From Euptelea pleiosperma (Eukaryota; Streptophyta; Magnoliopsida; Ranunculales; Eupteleaceae), in assembly GCA_035048495.1 (NCBI GenBank), contig CM068552.1:17542654-17606653 (forward strand): DNA of 64,000 bases. Reading direction: 5' to 3'. Shown here one piece after another: positions 36,001 to 46,910 of this stretch; position 1 is the first letter of the stretch; every line of letters starts with the position of its first letter. The notes beneath the pieces are model-generated. The model ran no database searches, was not told the origin of the DNA, and was given only the letters and a program-made list of their open reading frames with translations. Position numbers and translations under genes: made by a program.

Positions 36001-39000
36001 CTAGCAAGGGGAACGACGGGTAGTATTTTTGTCATTTGGAATAAGTCCAAAATTGCGGTTGAGGATTCTCTCTTAGGGGAGTTTTTGGTTTTTGTTCTTT
36101 GTAGAAACTTAGTAGATAAGAGCATCTGGGTGCTTACTGGGATGTATGGACCCGCTGACCATTGTAGGGGGAGGGAGTTTTGGTCAGAACTCGATGATGT
36201 CCGTGGCAGGTGGAGGCACCCTTGGTGCTGTAGGTGCGATTTTAATGTTATTCGTTTCTTGAGTGAGAAGAATGGCAAGAGCGGGTTGACTAGTAGAATG
36301 AAAGACTTTGATGCCTTTGTTGAAAGGCACTGCCTTCTCGATTTACCCTCCACAGGAACTAAGTTCACATGGACCAACAACCAAGAGGAGCCGTCGATGT
36401 CCAGACTTGACAGGTTCTTTGTTCGGATGATTGGGTAGATTTCTGTCCTGATGTTTCTCAGGAAGTGTTACCCAGACTTGTGTTTGACCACAATCCGGTG
36501 ATCATCAAATGCGGTAGAGTCCTTAGTAGACTGACGCCTTTCAAATTCGAGAAGATGTGGTTGAAGGAGCCTCAGTTTCATGGTTTAGTAGCAGGGTGGT
36601 GGGAATCTTTTCAGACTTTCAGTTCGAAGGAAAGGCATGGTCCATTTTCAGACAGAAATTGAAGGCGTTGAAAGGTAAGTTGCTATTTTGGAATAAGAAC
36701 GTGCTTGGACGTGTGGACGCTAAGATGCAAGAGCTCTTGGTGGAGATAGCTTCCATTGATGGGTAGGAGGAGACTAACGGGTTAACAGAAGTTGAAGTTA
36801 GTCGGAGGGTGGAAGTGAAGGAGTTTCAAAAGTGGGCTCGCATGGAGGAGATCAGTTGGAGGCAGAAGGCGAGGGTTAAATGGTTGAAGGTAGGTGATAG
36901 AAATTCTAAGTTCTTTCATCAGGTCGCTAGTGCAAGGAGGACTAATTACATCACCAGTCTACGGGTGAAGATAGGTGACCAGGGAGGAGGAGAAGATTAG
37001 GGAAAGGGTTGTGCATTACTACTCTCAGCTGTACACAGTCATATGCTTTTCGACCTAAGGTAGATGGGCTTCAGTTCGACCAGATTGACAGAGAAAAAGT
37101 TGTGACTGGAACGTCCTTTGGATGAAGAGGAGATTGTTAGGGCCATTGGTGAGCTCGGAGGGGACCAAGCCCGGGACCAGATGGATTCTCTTTGGCTTTC
37201 GTTATTCAATGCTAGGACATCATTGGGAGATTTCATGAAAGTGGTCAAGGAGTTCAAGGAGGAAGCAATCTTGGACAGGTGTCTGAACAATACCTTCATC
37301 ACCCTTGTCCCTAAGAAGGAGCGGACTCATTAATGGATTTTCGGTCCATAAGCCTAGTGGGGAGTACTTATAAGATTATTTCGAAGGTGCTAGTTTCAGG
37401 GATGGAAGAGGTTATGGGGAAGATTATTTCTCTACCGCAAGGTGCTTTCGTTAAGGGAAGGCAAATTTTAGACGGTGTTTTGATTGCTAACGAATGATTG
37501 ATTCTAGAGAGAGAAAAAAAGAAAGGGTATTATTTGCAAGATCGACATGGAAAAAGCCTACGATCACGTTAGTTGGAAGTTCCTCGACTACTTGCTAGGC
37601 AGAATGGGGTTTGGGTGGAAATGGAGGAAATGGATTCGAGTGTGTATCTCGTCTGCTTTGTTCTCTGTCTTTGGTGAATGGCGCTCCGGTTGGCTATTTT
37701 GGAAGCTCTAGGGGGTTGAGGCAAGGGGATCCCCTCTCCCCATTCTTATTCATTGTAGTGGTTGAAGCTTTGAGTAGAATGATCAAGAGGGCGTCGGAAG
37801 GGGGTATGACTGAAGGTTTCTCTTCGAGCAGTAGAGGTCCTAGAGTCACTCATCTACAGTTTGCTGATGACACGATTATCTTTGCTCAGGCTTCTCATTG
37901 GCAGTTGAGGTACATCCGTTGTGTCCTTAGATACTTCAAAGCGGTCTCAAGCTTGTGCATCAATCTGGCTAAAAGTGAGATACATGGGGTTGGTGAGGTA
38001 ACGAGATTGAAGGAATTGGCTAAGAACTTGGGATGTAAAGTTGGCAGACTTCCTATGACTTACCTTGGGGTCCCGTTGGGGGATAAGTACAAATCTAAGT
38101 CTATTTAGGATCCGGTGGTGGAGAGATTCGGGAAGAGGCTTGGGAGGATGGAAGAAGAATCACCTTTCTAAAGGAGATAAGATTACACTCATTAAGAGCA
38201 CTTTATCCAGTTTGCCCATCTATTACCTCTATCTGTTTTCCATTCCAGTTAGCGTGGCAAAGGAATTGGAGAAGAAGATGAGGAACTTTTTGTGGCACAG
38301 AAAGAAGGATGACCATAAGTTCCACCTGGTGGATTGGGCTAGGATTTGCAATCTTAAGGAGGAAGGTGGTTTAGGTTTCCATTTCCTTAGATGGATGTGG
38401 TTCTTTTGGGGAACTGGCTTTGGTGGCTCGGCGAAGATGAAGACAACTTGTGGTGGTCGGTAGGGGGAGAGGGGGCTTCTATTTCTCAGTCGTACGGGTG
38501 TAGCCTTTAGAAAGGCATCTGGAAGGTGGCATACAACTTTAGTAAAGGGATCCAGTTTAAAGTGGGGAAATTGGAGAGGATTTGGTTCTGGGAGGACACA
38601 TGGTGTGGAGATGTACCCCTTAGAGATTCCTTTAAGTCCTTATATCTCATCTCTGATCTCCAAGGGGCTAAGATCCAGGATTGTACTGTGGTGAGTGAGG
38701 GGGTGACCTCGTGGAGGTTTGGTTTCAGGAGGAACCTGAATGACTGGGAGGTAAAAATCTTGGCCAATTTGTTGTCCAGGATCGGGGACACCCCTCCTAT
38801 TTTGACAGAGGCCGATAAGAGAATTTGGAGATGGGAACACAACGGAGTGTTTTCAGTCAGTTCTTTTTATCACCATCTTAGTAGCTCGGGTCAGAATCTA
38901 TTCCCGGCTGCTAGGGTGTGGGGGGTCCCCATCCCGACGAAGGTGATGTTTTTCATATGGAGTACTATTCTAGATAAGATTCTGACGGTAGATCACCTAA

Positions 39001-42000
39001 ATAGGAGGGGGATGATGATCCCCAACAGGTGCTCCTTGTACAAATCAGACGGAGAGTCCATGGATCATCCGATGCTACATTGTCCTTTCACTTATTCCAC
39101 TTGGCTCACTTGGTTCTCCATTTTTGGGATCACCTTTGTCGTTCCAGGGCATGTGGATTCGTTTTTTGACTCGATGGAGAATGGGGTGTTTTCTGTTAGA
39201 GGAGGGCATCTTTGGCGAATCCTCCTGTTTGCTATTATGTGGGCCATTTGGAAAGAGAGGAATCGTCGCATTTTTGAAGGGTTTGAGGAAGATTTCCCAC
39301 AGGTCATGTTGAAAATTGAAGTCTTTTTGTATCTGTGGTCTTCCACTGTGGGGAGTGTCGTGGGGTTTTTTTTATGCTCTTGTGTTTAGATGGGAAGAGA
39401 TGATGCTAGAATCTTCCCCTAATTGACCGTTGTTCTTGTTCGGTTTGTGGGTAACTCGCCTTGAGATCCCCGGTGTATATCGTTTTGGGTTTTGCCCTCT
39501 TTTATATCAAATCCACTTTATAAATTTTTTTTTTTTTTTAAATTAATGCAAAACCTATGGCCTTTGTTGTCAATTTGGTACTATCAGTGAGAGAAGACAT
39601 TGTTATTAATGCCTTGCTTGGAAATTTTTAAATTTGGTCTTCATAACCCTCATACTTCTGTCTCTTCCACTTTGTAGTAATTTGGTTTTCTCAGTCTTAA
39701 AATAGATTGATGAAAAGAAGAGGAAGTGCGAAAGTGTGGAGCTAAATGGGCTAGTCGTCCAAATAGAAGAAAGAATTTTACCTTTTTAGGTAACATTGGC
39801 TCTGGATTGAGTGTGTTTCCGTAGAAATGTTCTAACTTGGATTTGGTTTAGATTGACTTGGGTAATTTGGACCGAGTACTGCAGCCCAGTCAAGTTCTGA
39901 GCAACGTGTTTCGGAATATTGGTGGGTAATGGAATGACGCTGTATTGAAATGTCTTTTAGTCAGAAAGTTGTATTCACATGTTCACATTGTGCCACATTT
40001 TGTCGTGTTGAAGAATAAGTTGCAAGTTATGGGATGGCATGAAAAGCAGGTAGTGCCAACAGATGAATATTTCATGGTATAGGAGTGAATATGCTGACAA
40101 CCATTCAAATTTGTTATGGAGTATATCATGAAATGCTTGCAATTCTCCATGCCTTGTTTAGCTTATTTGAGTGATTTCTTATTTTGAACCATACTGTCGT
40201 CATTCTCATTATAAAACTAATATGTTTTCTGGAGATGCGGTTCAATTCATATATTTATTTTATTTCTCTACATGGATTAGAACCACTCTAACAAGAGTTG
40301 AAAATTTGGCATATGAACATACTCATGATTTACCCAAATTCATACTTAGGAAATCATGGTTTTTTTTCTTCTTCTAAAGATGCTTGGTCATATCCTTTGG
40401 CTAGTGTAGAACTCACTTGATGGCTTTCATTCTGTAGAACGCGTTACGACAACAAAGATTTGTGCGAGAAGTCACAATACAATACAATCTATGCAATGAG
40501 CCCTGGTATACTTCAAATCTTTCCCATGGATTTTTTTTTGATGATTTTGCTTTGTTGTTTTTGATACACAAGTTTCAATACGACAAGTTATTGATGCAAT
40601 TTAACTCCAGGATGTGCCCATTCTTCAAGTTAATGTAAAGATTCAGAGTGGATGTGGTATGCATAAAGAAATGAGAGATTGCGATAAGAAATGATACTAA
40701 GAACTCGATTCTTTATCATACCAAATTATAGCAGCTTAGAGCTTCAACAAGTGTGAAAATTTCAATAAAGGCAATTGTCGCTGAAACTGATATTTATTAG
40801 TCATTGCATCATAGTGTTAGAAATCAGGAATTCTAGGTGTAGAAGCAATCAAGCAAATATTGACAAACTGAGCATCTATCTATATGAGAACAGATTAGGA
40901 AACTGGCTGTCTGATCAATCACCTGCATTTGGAAAGTTCATAAATAGCATGGTCCAGTTTTGAGCTATATGGCTGAAAAGTTGATCGATCTATTTGACAG
41001 TCCAGATTGAGTGCACACCTACCTTGTGGGTATTTATAATATAGACTTCTTATGTGTATAAAGCTTACACAAAATTCCATCCCCTTATAGAAATGATGTT
41101 TATTTGTTTATACAGTTATGTGGGGACTTTCTTTTATTACATTTATCTACGAAATGAATCATGCACTTACTTGTTACCATGCTTGACAATTACTTCAGGA
41201 TTAAATATAGTATAAGCATAGTTGCTGACAAGGGACTGAAGAAGCCCCTTTATACGTCTGCACGCTTGAAGAAGGGAGAAGTTCTGTATTTAGAAACGCA
41301 TTCAAACAGGTATTCATTTAATTGAGACGAGGATCTATCCTACATGATTAATGGCTGTATTTGTGATTTTTTGGTCTTCAAAAACAAATTTGATGACTTT
41401 TGGCGTTTATCTTGTGCTATGGAGTTTTACAATGAAGTATGAAAGTGGCTTATCGTGTATACCAACATTGGCCTGCCACATCCATCTATGGAAAGAAGAC
41501 CACAAACTTTGAAGACAGACCATCTTTTTGACCTTTCAATTTGTGTTTGCTTTGGAGTTTATTTTCTCACTTTTTTCTGTGCAAGAAATATTTTTTGGTG
41601 TTGGGCTTTCTCAAAAGTGGGAAAAACACGAAAAAAAAAAACAAAATTTTATTCCATGAACAAAAGTTTACAGTAAATATTGAAGTTCTCTTAAAAATAA
41701 CAAACCCTAAAAGTTATTAATAATCTCAACCGTTCATATCTTTTAATCATGACCTTCAAAATTAACCAATTCGTATTTATTTTAGCATAACTCTAATCAA
41801 TTTTTATTCAAATTTTGTAATGTTGGGCTCTTTGGAAGGCTAATTCAATAAATTTTCTGAAAATAACCAAATTGTGGCATTCAAATACTTGACCAAAAAA
41901 AGGTTGGAAAGAAGTCTAGACCATAGTAAATTCTCACATTATTTGTGAACCATAAGAATTATTAAAAAAAAAGAATCTAACAATGTCCTATTTCAAAGTT

Positions 42001-45000
42001 TGGAAACATTCACGAATTTTTGAATATGATCGAATTATGCTCAAATAATTCACGAACTTTTCTGAATTATTCAGTTTTGAACGTGAAAAATGATTTTGTA
42101 AGACAAAAAATTGTCAATATTTTACCTTGTTTTATTTTATTTTTCAAATTTTTTTTGCCAAAATTTTGAATGACAACCCCGAATTGTACTTAAAACATTT
42201 CCAGTACTGTATTTTTTTGCCGCACTCCGAATTGCTTACTATGGTTTAGACTGCATCAATTCGTGTCCAGAAATGGGAGCGCAAGAGTTCCAAATTTATA
42301 TACTTCGGTCTTGGTTTGCCCCAATATTTTTTTTTAATTACTGTTAAAAGGAATGCCTTGAACGGATGGTTTAGATCAAGAGGTGGTACAATTGGGACTA
42401 TGGCCCATCAAAGGACTGTCCAAAGCGCAAGTTTGGTGGCAGCTCAGTCTGTGCTCCCAACAGTTCTGAAATTGGGTGTAGAGCCTTAGCTGCTCGCAAA
42501 CTTTAGGCCTGTGGTTTGAGGGTGGGAGTGGCAACAAAACAGGAAGTTTTGGGCACTAAGAGCAGGTCTAAAGTTAAGGGTGCTGATGCTATCAAGAAGC
42601 TACCATGCTATGTAACAATGACCTGGACACGTGTGTCGGTGTCCATCACAGACACAAGGTGTCTGACACGATGCCTTTAAGAAGCCTGAAACGAAAACTT
42701 CTCTGTACACATGTATTATAGTATACAAATTTAGAATATTTAGGCCAGAAGTTTTTTTTTTTGATAAAATAAGGAAAAAATATATGAAAAGTAAAAGAGA
42801 ACATTTCTATATGCCATGGGTTATCAAATGACATAATAAAAGAAGTAAATTTATTATAGGGAAGACCATCAAACAATTATAGCTGTGTTTAACAGCTTAA
42901 AAATGTACTGTATGGACGAGGTAACACAAAAACCCTCTGAGAGAAATTATTTACTTACTAAAAAATAGGGCGACATTGCCATATGTGTCAAGATGTGTCA
43001 GGATGTGTCTACACACGTGTCTGTGTTGACTTGTCCGACGCAGTAAAAAGTCTAAAAGTGCCATGTCCTAGTTATATAGCTACCATGCATGTACTTCCCC
43101 TACGAATTGCAGCCATTGAATTTGAAAAAAAATTTAAATAAAAAGAAGGTAAAAGAAACATGCCTCTTTTTGCCACGCATAAGGAAAGCCCCATCACTCC
43201 TGAGAAGAGATCTCGAGTGTTGCTCCAGAATCCCCATTCCACTCAATGTAGATCAATTAAATTTACGTGATGCTGAGGTATATACTTCATTCCTATTGCC
43301 TGTATTCTTTCCAGGGTTGGTTGAAATACTGTTCTTGGATTCATTTTGTGTCTTGTAGTTGATACAAAATGCCTCAAACATAATTGTTCCAGAATAGTTT
43401 TTTGCAAAGATGATAGAAAAACTCTATGTACTTAAAGATTTCAGATTGAATTACATCTGGTCCTCACCCTTCCAGAGACTACAGATTTGTTGAAAAACAG
43501 AAGTTTCTTTGTGTTACTGCAATTTTTTGTAGCCATGATCCTCAGTTCATTTTTGATTTTTGGTATGTGTGTGTTTTAAATCCTTTGGTATGTTATCTGA
43601 AGGTACGAGCTCTGTTTCTATGGAGGAAAGACGGTCAGTGCGATGACAACCTCTCAGCCACCTGAAACGGAGATAGAGAAGCTTCAAACTCACAATTCAC
43701 ATGAACAAAATGGTGAAAGAAGTCTGATGGACCGTGAGACCATTGTCCTTGATGTATTCCGGTGGTCTCGCTGTAAGAAGCCCCTTCCCCAGAAAGTCAT
43801 GCGTACAATTGGGATCCCCCTGCCCCTCGAATATCTGGAGGTACTTCCTCTACATCCTTCATATTGAAAGCTCTTCTGAATACTTGAAACTGACAGAAAT
43901 ATCCCCAGGCCTATGTTGTAAATTAAGAAAAAAGGTAGAAAAAACCTATCTAGACCCTTGGTTCAGTATTTTCTTCAGTTCAGCTTCTTAATGAAGATGT
44001 TGTCTTCAATATTATATTAAATGAAACTTCATGCTCCATCATCCATCTGCGCTTCATCTGGCTTACTTGCAGGAGGTTCAAACCATGCTACTATTGCTAA
44101 GCCTGCCTAGGAGATCCCCTAAGCCAGAAATCAATCCAATCGGATGCAATATGTCAACTTTTTCATAATTATTGGTTGGATTGTTTTAGAAGAGTCTATG
44201 TATCAGATTATCTATTTGGGCTGAGTATTGGATTAGGGTCAAGTGGGAGGTGCCACCTAGTGAATGGTCCTGATTCTCCATCCCACCAATTGCAGACTGG
44301 TGCCGGTCAGCAAAGTTGCTGATTGACCACAATATGGGCCCCGTGGCATATTCTTTGAGATTCTGACCATATGGATGTTTGACCCAACCCTAGATGGACA
44401 TACAGACCAAAAAGTAGCTTGATTAGTGATTTCTAAGTGCTGGATCTTGTTTTCATGGGTTGATTTTTAACTGTGGAATTTGAGCATTATTGACCATAAT
44501 TTGGGGTACAAAGATCCAAAGGATTGAAATCACAAATCAGGCTGATTTTTGGTTTGTAGGTCCACCTAGGGATTGGTCAAACATCCATATGGTCGGCGTC
44601 CTCTAAGAGTACCACATGGCTCATATTGTGGTTGGTCAGTAACTTTGCTGACTGGCGCCAGCGGCAAAGTTCTACTCTTATGGATTGGCTATGGCCTAAA
44701 AGTTGAACCCACAGATGATTCCAATTTCCAACCATCCTATAAGTTACCCTTTTTTTTTGGGACTAACAAAACTTGGGTATATTGTGATTGACTGCCTGAA
44801 AGAAGGTAATTATGTTTGATGGTACGCATAATCTTGTTAGTGTGATCATAGTTGTAGCTAAACCAAGTGGTGGTCCAGTTTGATGAGATGGCCCACCAGT
44901 TTGGTGGCGGCTTTGATGAAGTATATGAAGTATCCAAAGCGCCCTATATAATGAAGTGCTCTCTTTTGGTGACTGCCCCTCTTACCTTGACACTTCCTTT

Positions 45001-45117
45001 GAGCAGGTATTGGAGGAGAATCTTGATTGGGAAGATGTGCAGTGGTCACAAACGGGTGTCTGGATAGCCAGCAAAGAATACGCGCTTGCACGGGTGCATT
45101 TTCTCTCTCCAAATTAG
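21043..45117 (+). CDS. HDC1: HDC1, Rxt3-like subunit of the histone deacetylase complex (11 coding exons)
   Basis: HDC1 is the plant homologue of yeast Rxt3; in Arabidopsis (At5g08450) it is a nuclear partner of HDA6/HDA19-type deacetylases and Sin3-like proteins and promotes histone deacetylation. Inferred exons: 21043-22406, 23218-23225, 25926-26101, 26981-27041, 27142-27240, 31544-31638, 31961-32074, 40438-40505, 41199-41309, 43603-43840, 45007-45117. All have GT donors and AG acceptors and join in frame to 814 residues and TAG. Residues 1-455 are highly charged and probably disordered (many E, K, R, D), with a basic patch [11 protein letters not shown] at 425-435. Residues about 517-660 are the Rxt3 region: [16 protein letters not shown], then [21 protein letters not shown] and M-T-T-R-A-A-A-S. 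The C-terminus has [11 protein letters not shown] and ends [12 protein letters not shown] 21,043 is chosen because M-S-G-A-P-K-R-L-H is, as I recall, the family's conserved start. Length is somewhat below the roughly 900 residues of the Arabidopsis protein. I see no defect, so it should be functional. Confidence 0.93.
23218..23225 (+). CDS. HDC1: 8-nt microexon of HDC1
   Basis: Exon 1 ends GAA-GG and the next long exon begins GT-AAA-CCC; joining them directly creates a stop. The 8-base segment attgcaag, preceded by a strong pyrimidine tract and tttgcag and followed by gttagc, restores the frame and gives E-G-L-Q-G-K-P-E-V. Related plant proteins have, as I remember them, E-G-S-Q-G-K at this point. 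No other 8-mer in the two flanking introns that I scanned fits as well. Inferred without transcript data. Confidence 0.7.
23240..23500 (+). repeat. tandem duplication of about 130 bp in HDC1 intron 2
   Basis: The segment starting ttcttaacagatttgattga at about 23,242 recurs at about 23,372, followed in both copies by tcctttatgcaagttgg, accaacaggaa and tgtgtc.tggtgcaaa. The first copy begins just downstream of the microexon. Confidence 0.8.
23659..23960. mobile_element. TIR element in HDC1 intron 2
   Basis: The ends ctatgttacctgg and ccaagtaacatag form a 13-bp inverted repeat with one mismatch, 302 bp apart. The interior is non-coding. No clear target duplication is visible. The termini resemble, but differ from, the CTATGTAACAA elements at 25,004 and 42,608. 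Confidence 0.5.
24061..25003. other. HDC1 intron 2 sequence without recognisable elements
   Basis: AT-rich intron with a short (atc)n-like run near 24,240-24,265. Small ORFs here are not supported as genes. Confidence 0.5.
25004..25477 (+). mobile_element. hAT-type non-autonomous element in HDC1 intron 2
   Basis: The element starts ctatgtaacaagg and ends ccattgttacatag, a 14-bp inverted repeat with one mismatch. It is flanked by cctcccat on the left and cctcctat on the right, an 8-bp target duplication with one change, as made by hAT transposases. Sub-terminal regions repeat gtgtcggac/gacacgtgtgtc motifs in both orientations. Length 474 bp; no ORF. A sister copy lies at 42,608-43,079. Confidence 0.8.
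27285..28618 (-). mobile_element. 5'-truncated L1-type LINE, antisense in HDC1 intron 5
   Basis: The 3' end is the T-run at 27,285-27,295 (poly-A tail on the minus strand). Minus-strand readings give the zinc-binding ORF2 C-terminus (27,934-27,629: [29 protein letters not shown]). Further upstream, near 28,560-28,618, is the conserved R-D-F-L-W-D-D ... H-K-F-H-L-V-N-W segment that follows the reverse transcriptase. The endonuclease and RT are absent, so it inserted 5'-truncated or was later deleted. Frameshifts show that it is inactive. Confidence 0.8.
28816..29260 (-). mobile_element. second antisense LINE tail in HDC1 intron 5
   Basis: The T-run at about 28,819-28,829 followed by gataaataaaagctttatta is a LINE 3' tail on the minus strand. 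The adjoining minus-strand reading (29,164-28,967) ends F-F-E-D-F-V-F-R-W and I-I-C-N-R-D-G-S, nearly the same C-terminus as the nested LINE at 33,600-34,153. It is a 445-bp, 5'-truncated copy. The 190 bp between this and the previous LINE carries GTCTCG motifs like the element at 1,030. Confidence 0.75.
29261..31543. other. remainder of HDC1 intron 5
   Basis: Non-coding, AT-rich intron with T-runs near 29,738, 29,980 and 30,166. Small ORFs at 29,827-30,049 sit after a plausible acceptor (ttttgcag at 29,752-29,759) but end quickly and add nothing to the HDC1 protein. Confidence 0.5.
32535..35815 (+). pseudogene. LINE ORF1 (gag-like, DUF4283), interrupted
   Basis: Segments in several frames give [23 protein letters not shown], then [13 protein letters not shown] and [10 protein letters not shown], the RNA-binding-type DUF4283 domain. 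After it are two 33-bp direct copies (gggtgctcccatgaacag at 33,408 and 33,441). The reading resumes after the nested element as Q-R-R-S-Y-E-V-V and continues as a long acidic C-terminal part (34,749-35,627) with W-V-L-N-K-I-M and S-F-G-G-H-E. Frameshifts and the nested insertion make it non-functional. Confidence 0.75.
33600..34153 (+). mobile_element. 5'-truncated LINE nested in the host LINE ORF1
   Basis: The insert codes part of a zinc-binding ORF2 C-terminus ([18 protein letters not shown]) and [14 protein letters not shown], ending N-R-D-R-S. It is followed by a 3' UTR with aataaag and a 13-A tail at 34,141-34,153. The host sequence aagactcacca precedes it (33,589-33,599) and is repeated right after the A-tail (34,152-34,162), giving a target-site duplication of about 11 bp. 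Removing the insert plus one duplicate restores a continuous host ORF1 reading. Confidence 0.9.
35812..39390 (+). pseudogene. LINE ORF2 (endonuclease, reverse transcriptase, zinc-binding domain), inactive
   Basis: It begins [13 protein letters not shown], the start of the exonuclease-endonuclease-phosphatase domain, with C-D-F-N at about 36,236 (family G-D-F-N) and S-R-L-D-R-F-F near 36,400. An in-frame TAG at 35,920-35,922 replaces the glutamine of the usual Q-E-T-K motif, and a frameshift occurs at about 36,420. RT blocks follow: [25 protein letters not shown] and F-A-D-D near 37,860. After F-L-W-H-R-K-K-D comes the zinc-binding region (38,840-39,120) and [14 protein letters not shown]. Several shifts and stops rule out activity. 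Confidence 0.85.
39539..40437. other. 3' part of HDC1 intron 7
   Basis: Non-coding intron up to the acceptor tctgtag at 40,437. No element recognised. Confidence 0.5.
41310..42607. other. HDC1 intron 9, left part
   Basis: AT-rich intron with A-runs near 41,628-41,643 and no coding sequence. It precedes the hAT-type element at 42,608. Confidence 0.5.
42608..43079 (-). mobile_element. hAT-type non-autonomous element in HDC1 intron 9
   Basis: The left end ctatgtaacaatgac and right end cctagttatatag are inverted relatives. The element is flanked on both sides by a perfect 8-bp direct repeat, ctaccatg (42,600-42,607 and 43,080-43,087). Length is 472 bp, almost the same as the copy at 25,004-25,477 but in the opposite orientation, and it has the same gtgtctg/cagacac sub-terminal motifs. 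It has no ORF and needs a transposase supplied in trans. Confidence 0.85.
44295..44661. mobile_element. family A palindromic MITE in HDC1 intron 10
   Basis: This copy shows longer termini than others: tggtgccggtcagcaaagtt on the left pairs with the inverse of ctttgctgactggcgcca on the right. Inside, the usual family A landmarks (catatggatgttt, gattagtgatttctaag, gttgatttttaactg, aatttgagcattatt) occur in inverted halves. Non-coding. Confidence 0.7.
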
Positions 45118-46910
45118 TCAATCCCTCGCATATTTTCTCGACCTGTCATAATTTGTGATGTTGTGTATGTACAAGTAATAATTGTGTAAAATATGCATTT
45201 CCTGAAGTTTATTAATGTTAAATTTAAAGGGTGTAGTTTTATAAAAAAAATCTTTTCATTTGTTTTGTTTCGTTTCCCTCACTTTTTTGTGTGCGCTGCC
45301 AGTGCTGCACAAGTCTTGTCATAGATCTAGAGTTCTTGACACTGCCAATGATAGTAGTCATCTAGGATAGAGCCCAAAATTAAAACTAAGAATGCCTGTG
45401 GCAAGCCTGATCAAGAATCTTCATTTGGACGGTCAAACCAGAGGCTCTATAAATGCTTAGATGTCATAAATGTGGCATACATTGTCATCAATCTCCCACC
45501 GTCCCACCCCTTGGCTGGCCTTCAACATGTGATAGGGTTCTTATAAGCTCACTGATTCTTTGAAAGAACAAAGAATGAGCTCCCCAAAACGTGAAACGGG
45601 TTGCCTAGGGAATCTGTTCCTTATTAAAAGTAATGATAATAATAAAAGAACAAAACAAAGGAGAATTGGTTGCCATGGTCTTAAGGTTTCCCAAACACGT
45701 GTCACAATCTTATTGGTGTTGGATGATGCCACACAAATAGTGATAATAATATAATGACAATTGTATAATGTCAGCACCGCAGATCTTAAATACTGAAATG
45801 ACGGGTAGTGATCTTTGGTCATTATTTACCATTATAACAGTTACAATGGTTGTCATAATGGGTGTTTGTGGGTTGTTTTTCTCTTTTTTTAAAAAACATC
45901 ACTATTTTTTCTTCAGATTTCATATTATTATATCTGATGTACTTCTCAAGCTATTTGTTGCTGGTCTTCCACACCCGGATTTTCTGTATACAGAAATCAT
46001 ACACAATATGTGTAGCTTACCTATGTATAGGTTCTGTAATTATGTATAGAGAAATCATACACAATATGTGCAGCTTACCTATGTATAGGTTCTGTTATTA
46101 AGAGTAGCATAATCTCTGTTTTCTTTCAGGGTTCTCCCAGTTACAGGTAAGTATTTTTCTTTTAGGCCTGGCTGTCCTTGGAATTGCTCATAGGTAGATA
46201 GGCCTTAGAGAAAAAGATAATGTATCTGGGCAATCTGTTATGAGGATTATGCTGCTTAGCTTATTTTCCTTGATTGTACACAGGTTCACATTTTCTCTTA
46301 ATAAAATATTCTTTAGTTGCAAAAAAAAAAAAAAAACTGAGTTTTCATTTTGTTTTGAAATAGTATTTAAATGTTTATGGTGGTTCTACTTCAAAGGTTC
46401 TAAAATAAATTGCGGAATTCAACTTGAAGAAGACGTACCAGGGTTGGACATGTTCTGGCCGTAGAAAATTCATTGCCCGGACTTGGGTTGAATTCTTCAC
46501 CTGCATAGGAGCTATGGACCTCTCATAGCTCTATTTCTTTAGGAAAGATTTATTTTGGAGCACTCGGTGGTTTCCGGTCACATGTGATAAGAGTGGCATT
46601 GAAGGTTCTACTTTCTTGACTTCAGTTACCATATTCGAATCATTCAGAATCCATTGAGCTTCTCGGTTTGAATCTTTAAAACTTGTGCAGTATTTTGATG
46701 ATCTGACTTGAGACCAAACAAAGCTGGAGAATGGGTAGTTTGAAGAACATGTGCTTTTAACATTTTCATTATTGTTCCATGAGAAGATAGAACAAACCTG
46801 GGGTGGATCTTTAGCATGTTGATCTCCATTAATTGCAAGCTATGCCTTGGATAGAAAATATGCACCACACGAGAGAGAATTTTTTTGATCTTGCAACTTT
46901 TTGATCCAGT
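45118..46910 (+). other. HDC1 3' flank with a 58-bp duplication and an A-tail
   Basis: The HDC1 3' UTR begins after the stop codon; a poly-A site cannot be fixed. A 58-bp tandem pair (gaaatcatacacaatatgtg at 45,993 and 46,051) lies further on. At about 46,301 aataaaatattc is followed by about 17 As (46,320), which looks like the 3' end of a retroposed sequence or possibly a late polyadenylation region. No gene is supported. Confidence 0.45.

Larger units (their letters stand above)
32520..39538 (+). mobile_element. nearly complete L1-type LINE in HDC1 intron 7 (sense)
   Basis: A decayed but structurally complete LINE: ORF1 (DUF4283 region at about 32,880-33,255, C-terminal part to 35,815) then ORF2 from the ATG at 35,812, with endonuclease, reverse transcriptase and zinc-binding domain to 39,389. 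Another LINE is nested in ORF1 at 33,600-34,153; excluding it the element is about 6.5 kb. The 3' end runs into a stretch of about 15 Ts (about 39,522-39,537) rather than As. The 5' boundary is approximate and I found no convincing outer target duplication. The HDC1 splice sites on either side of the insertion are intact. Confidence 0.85.
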
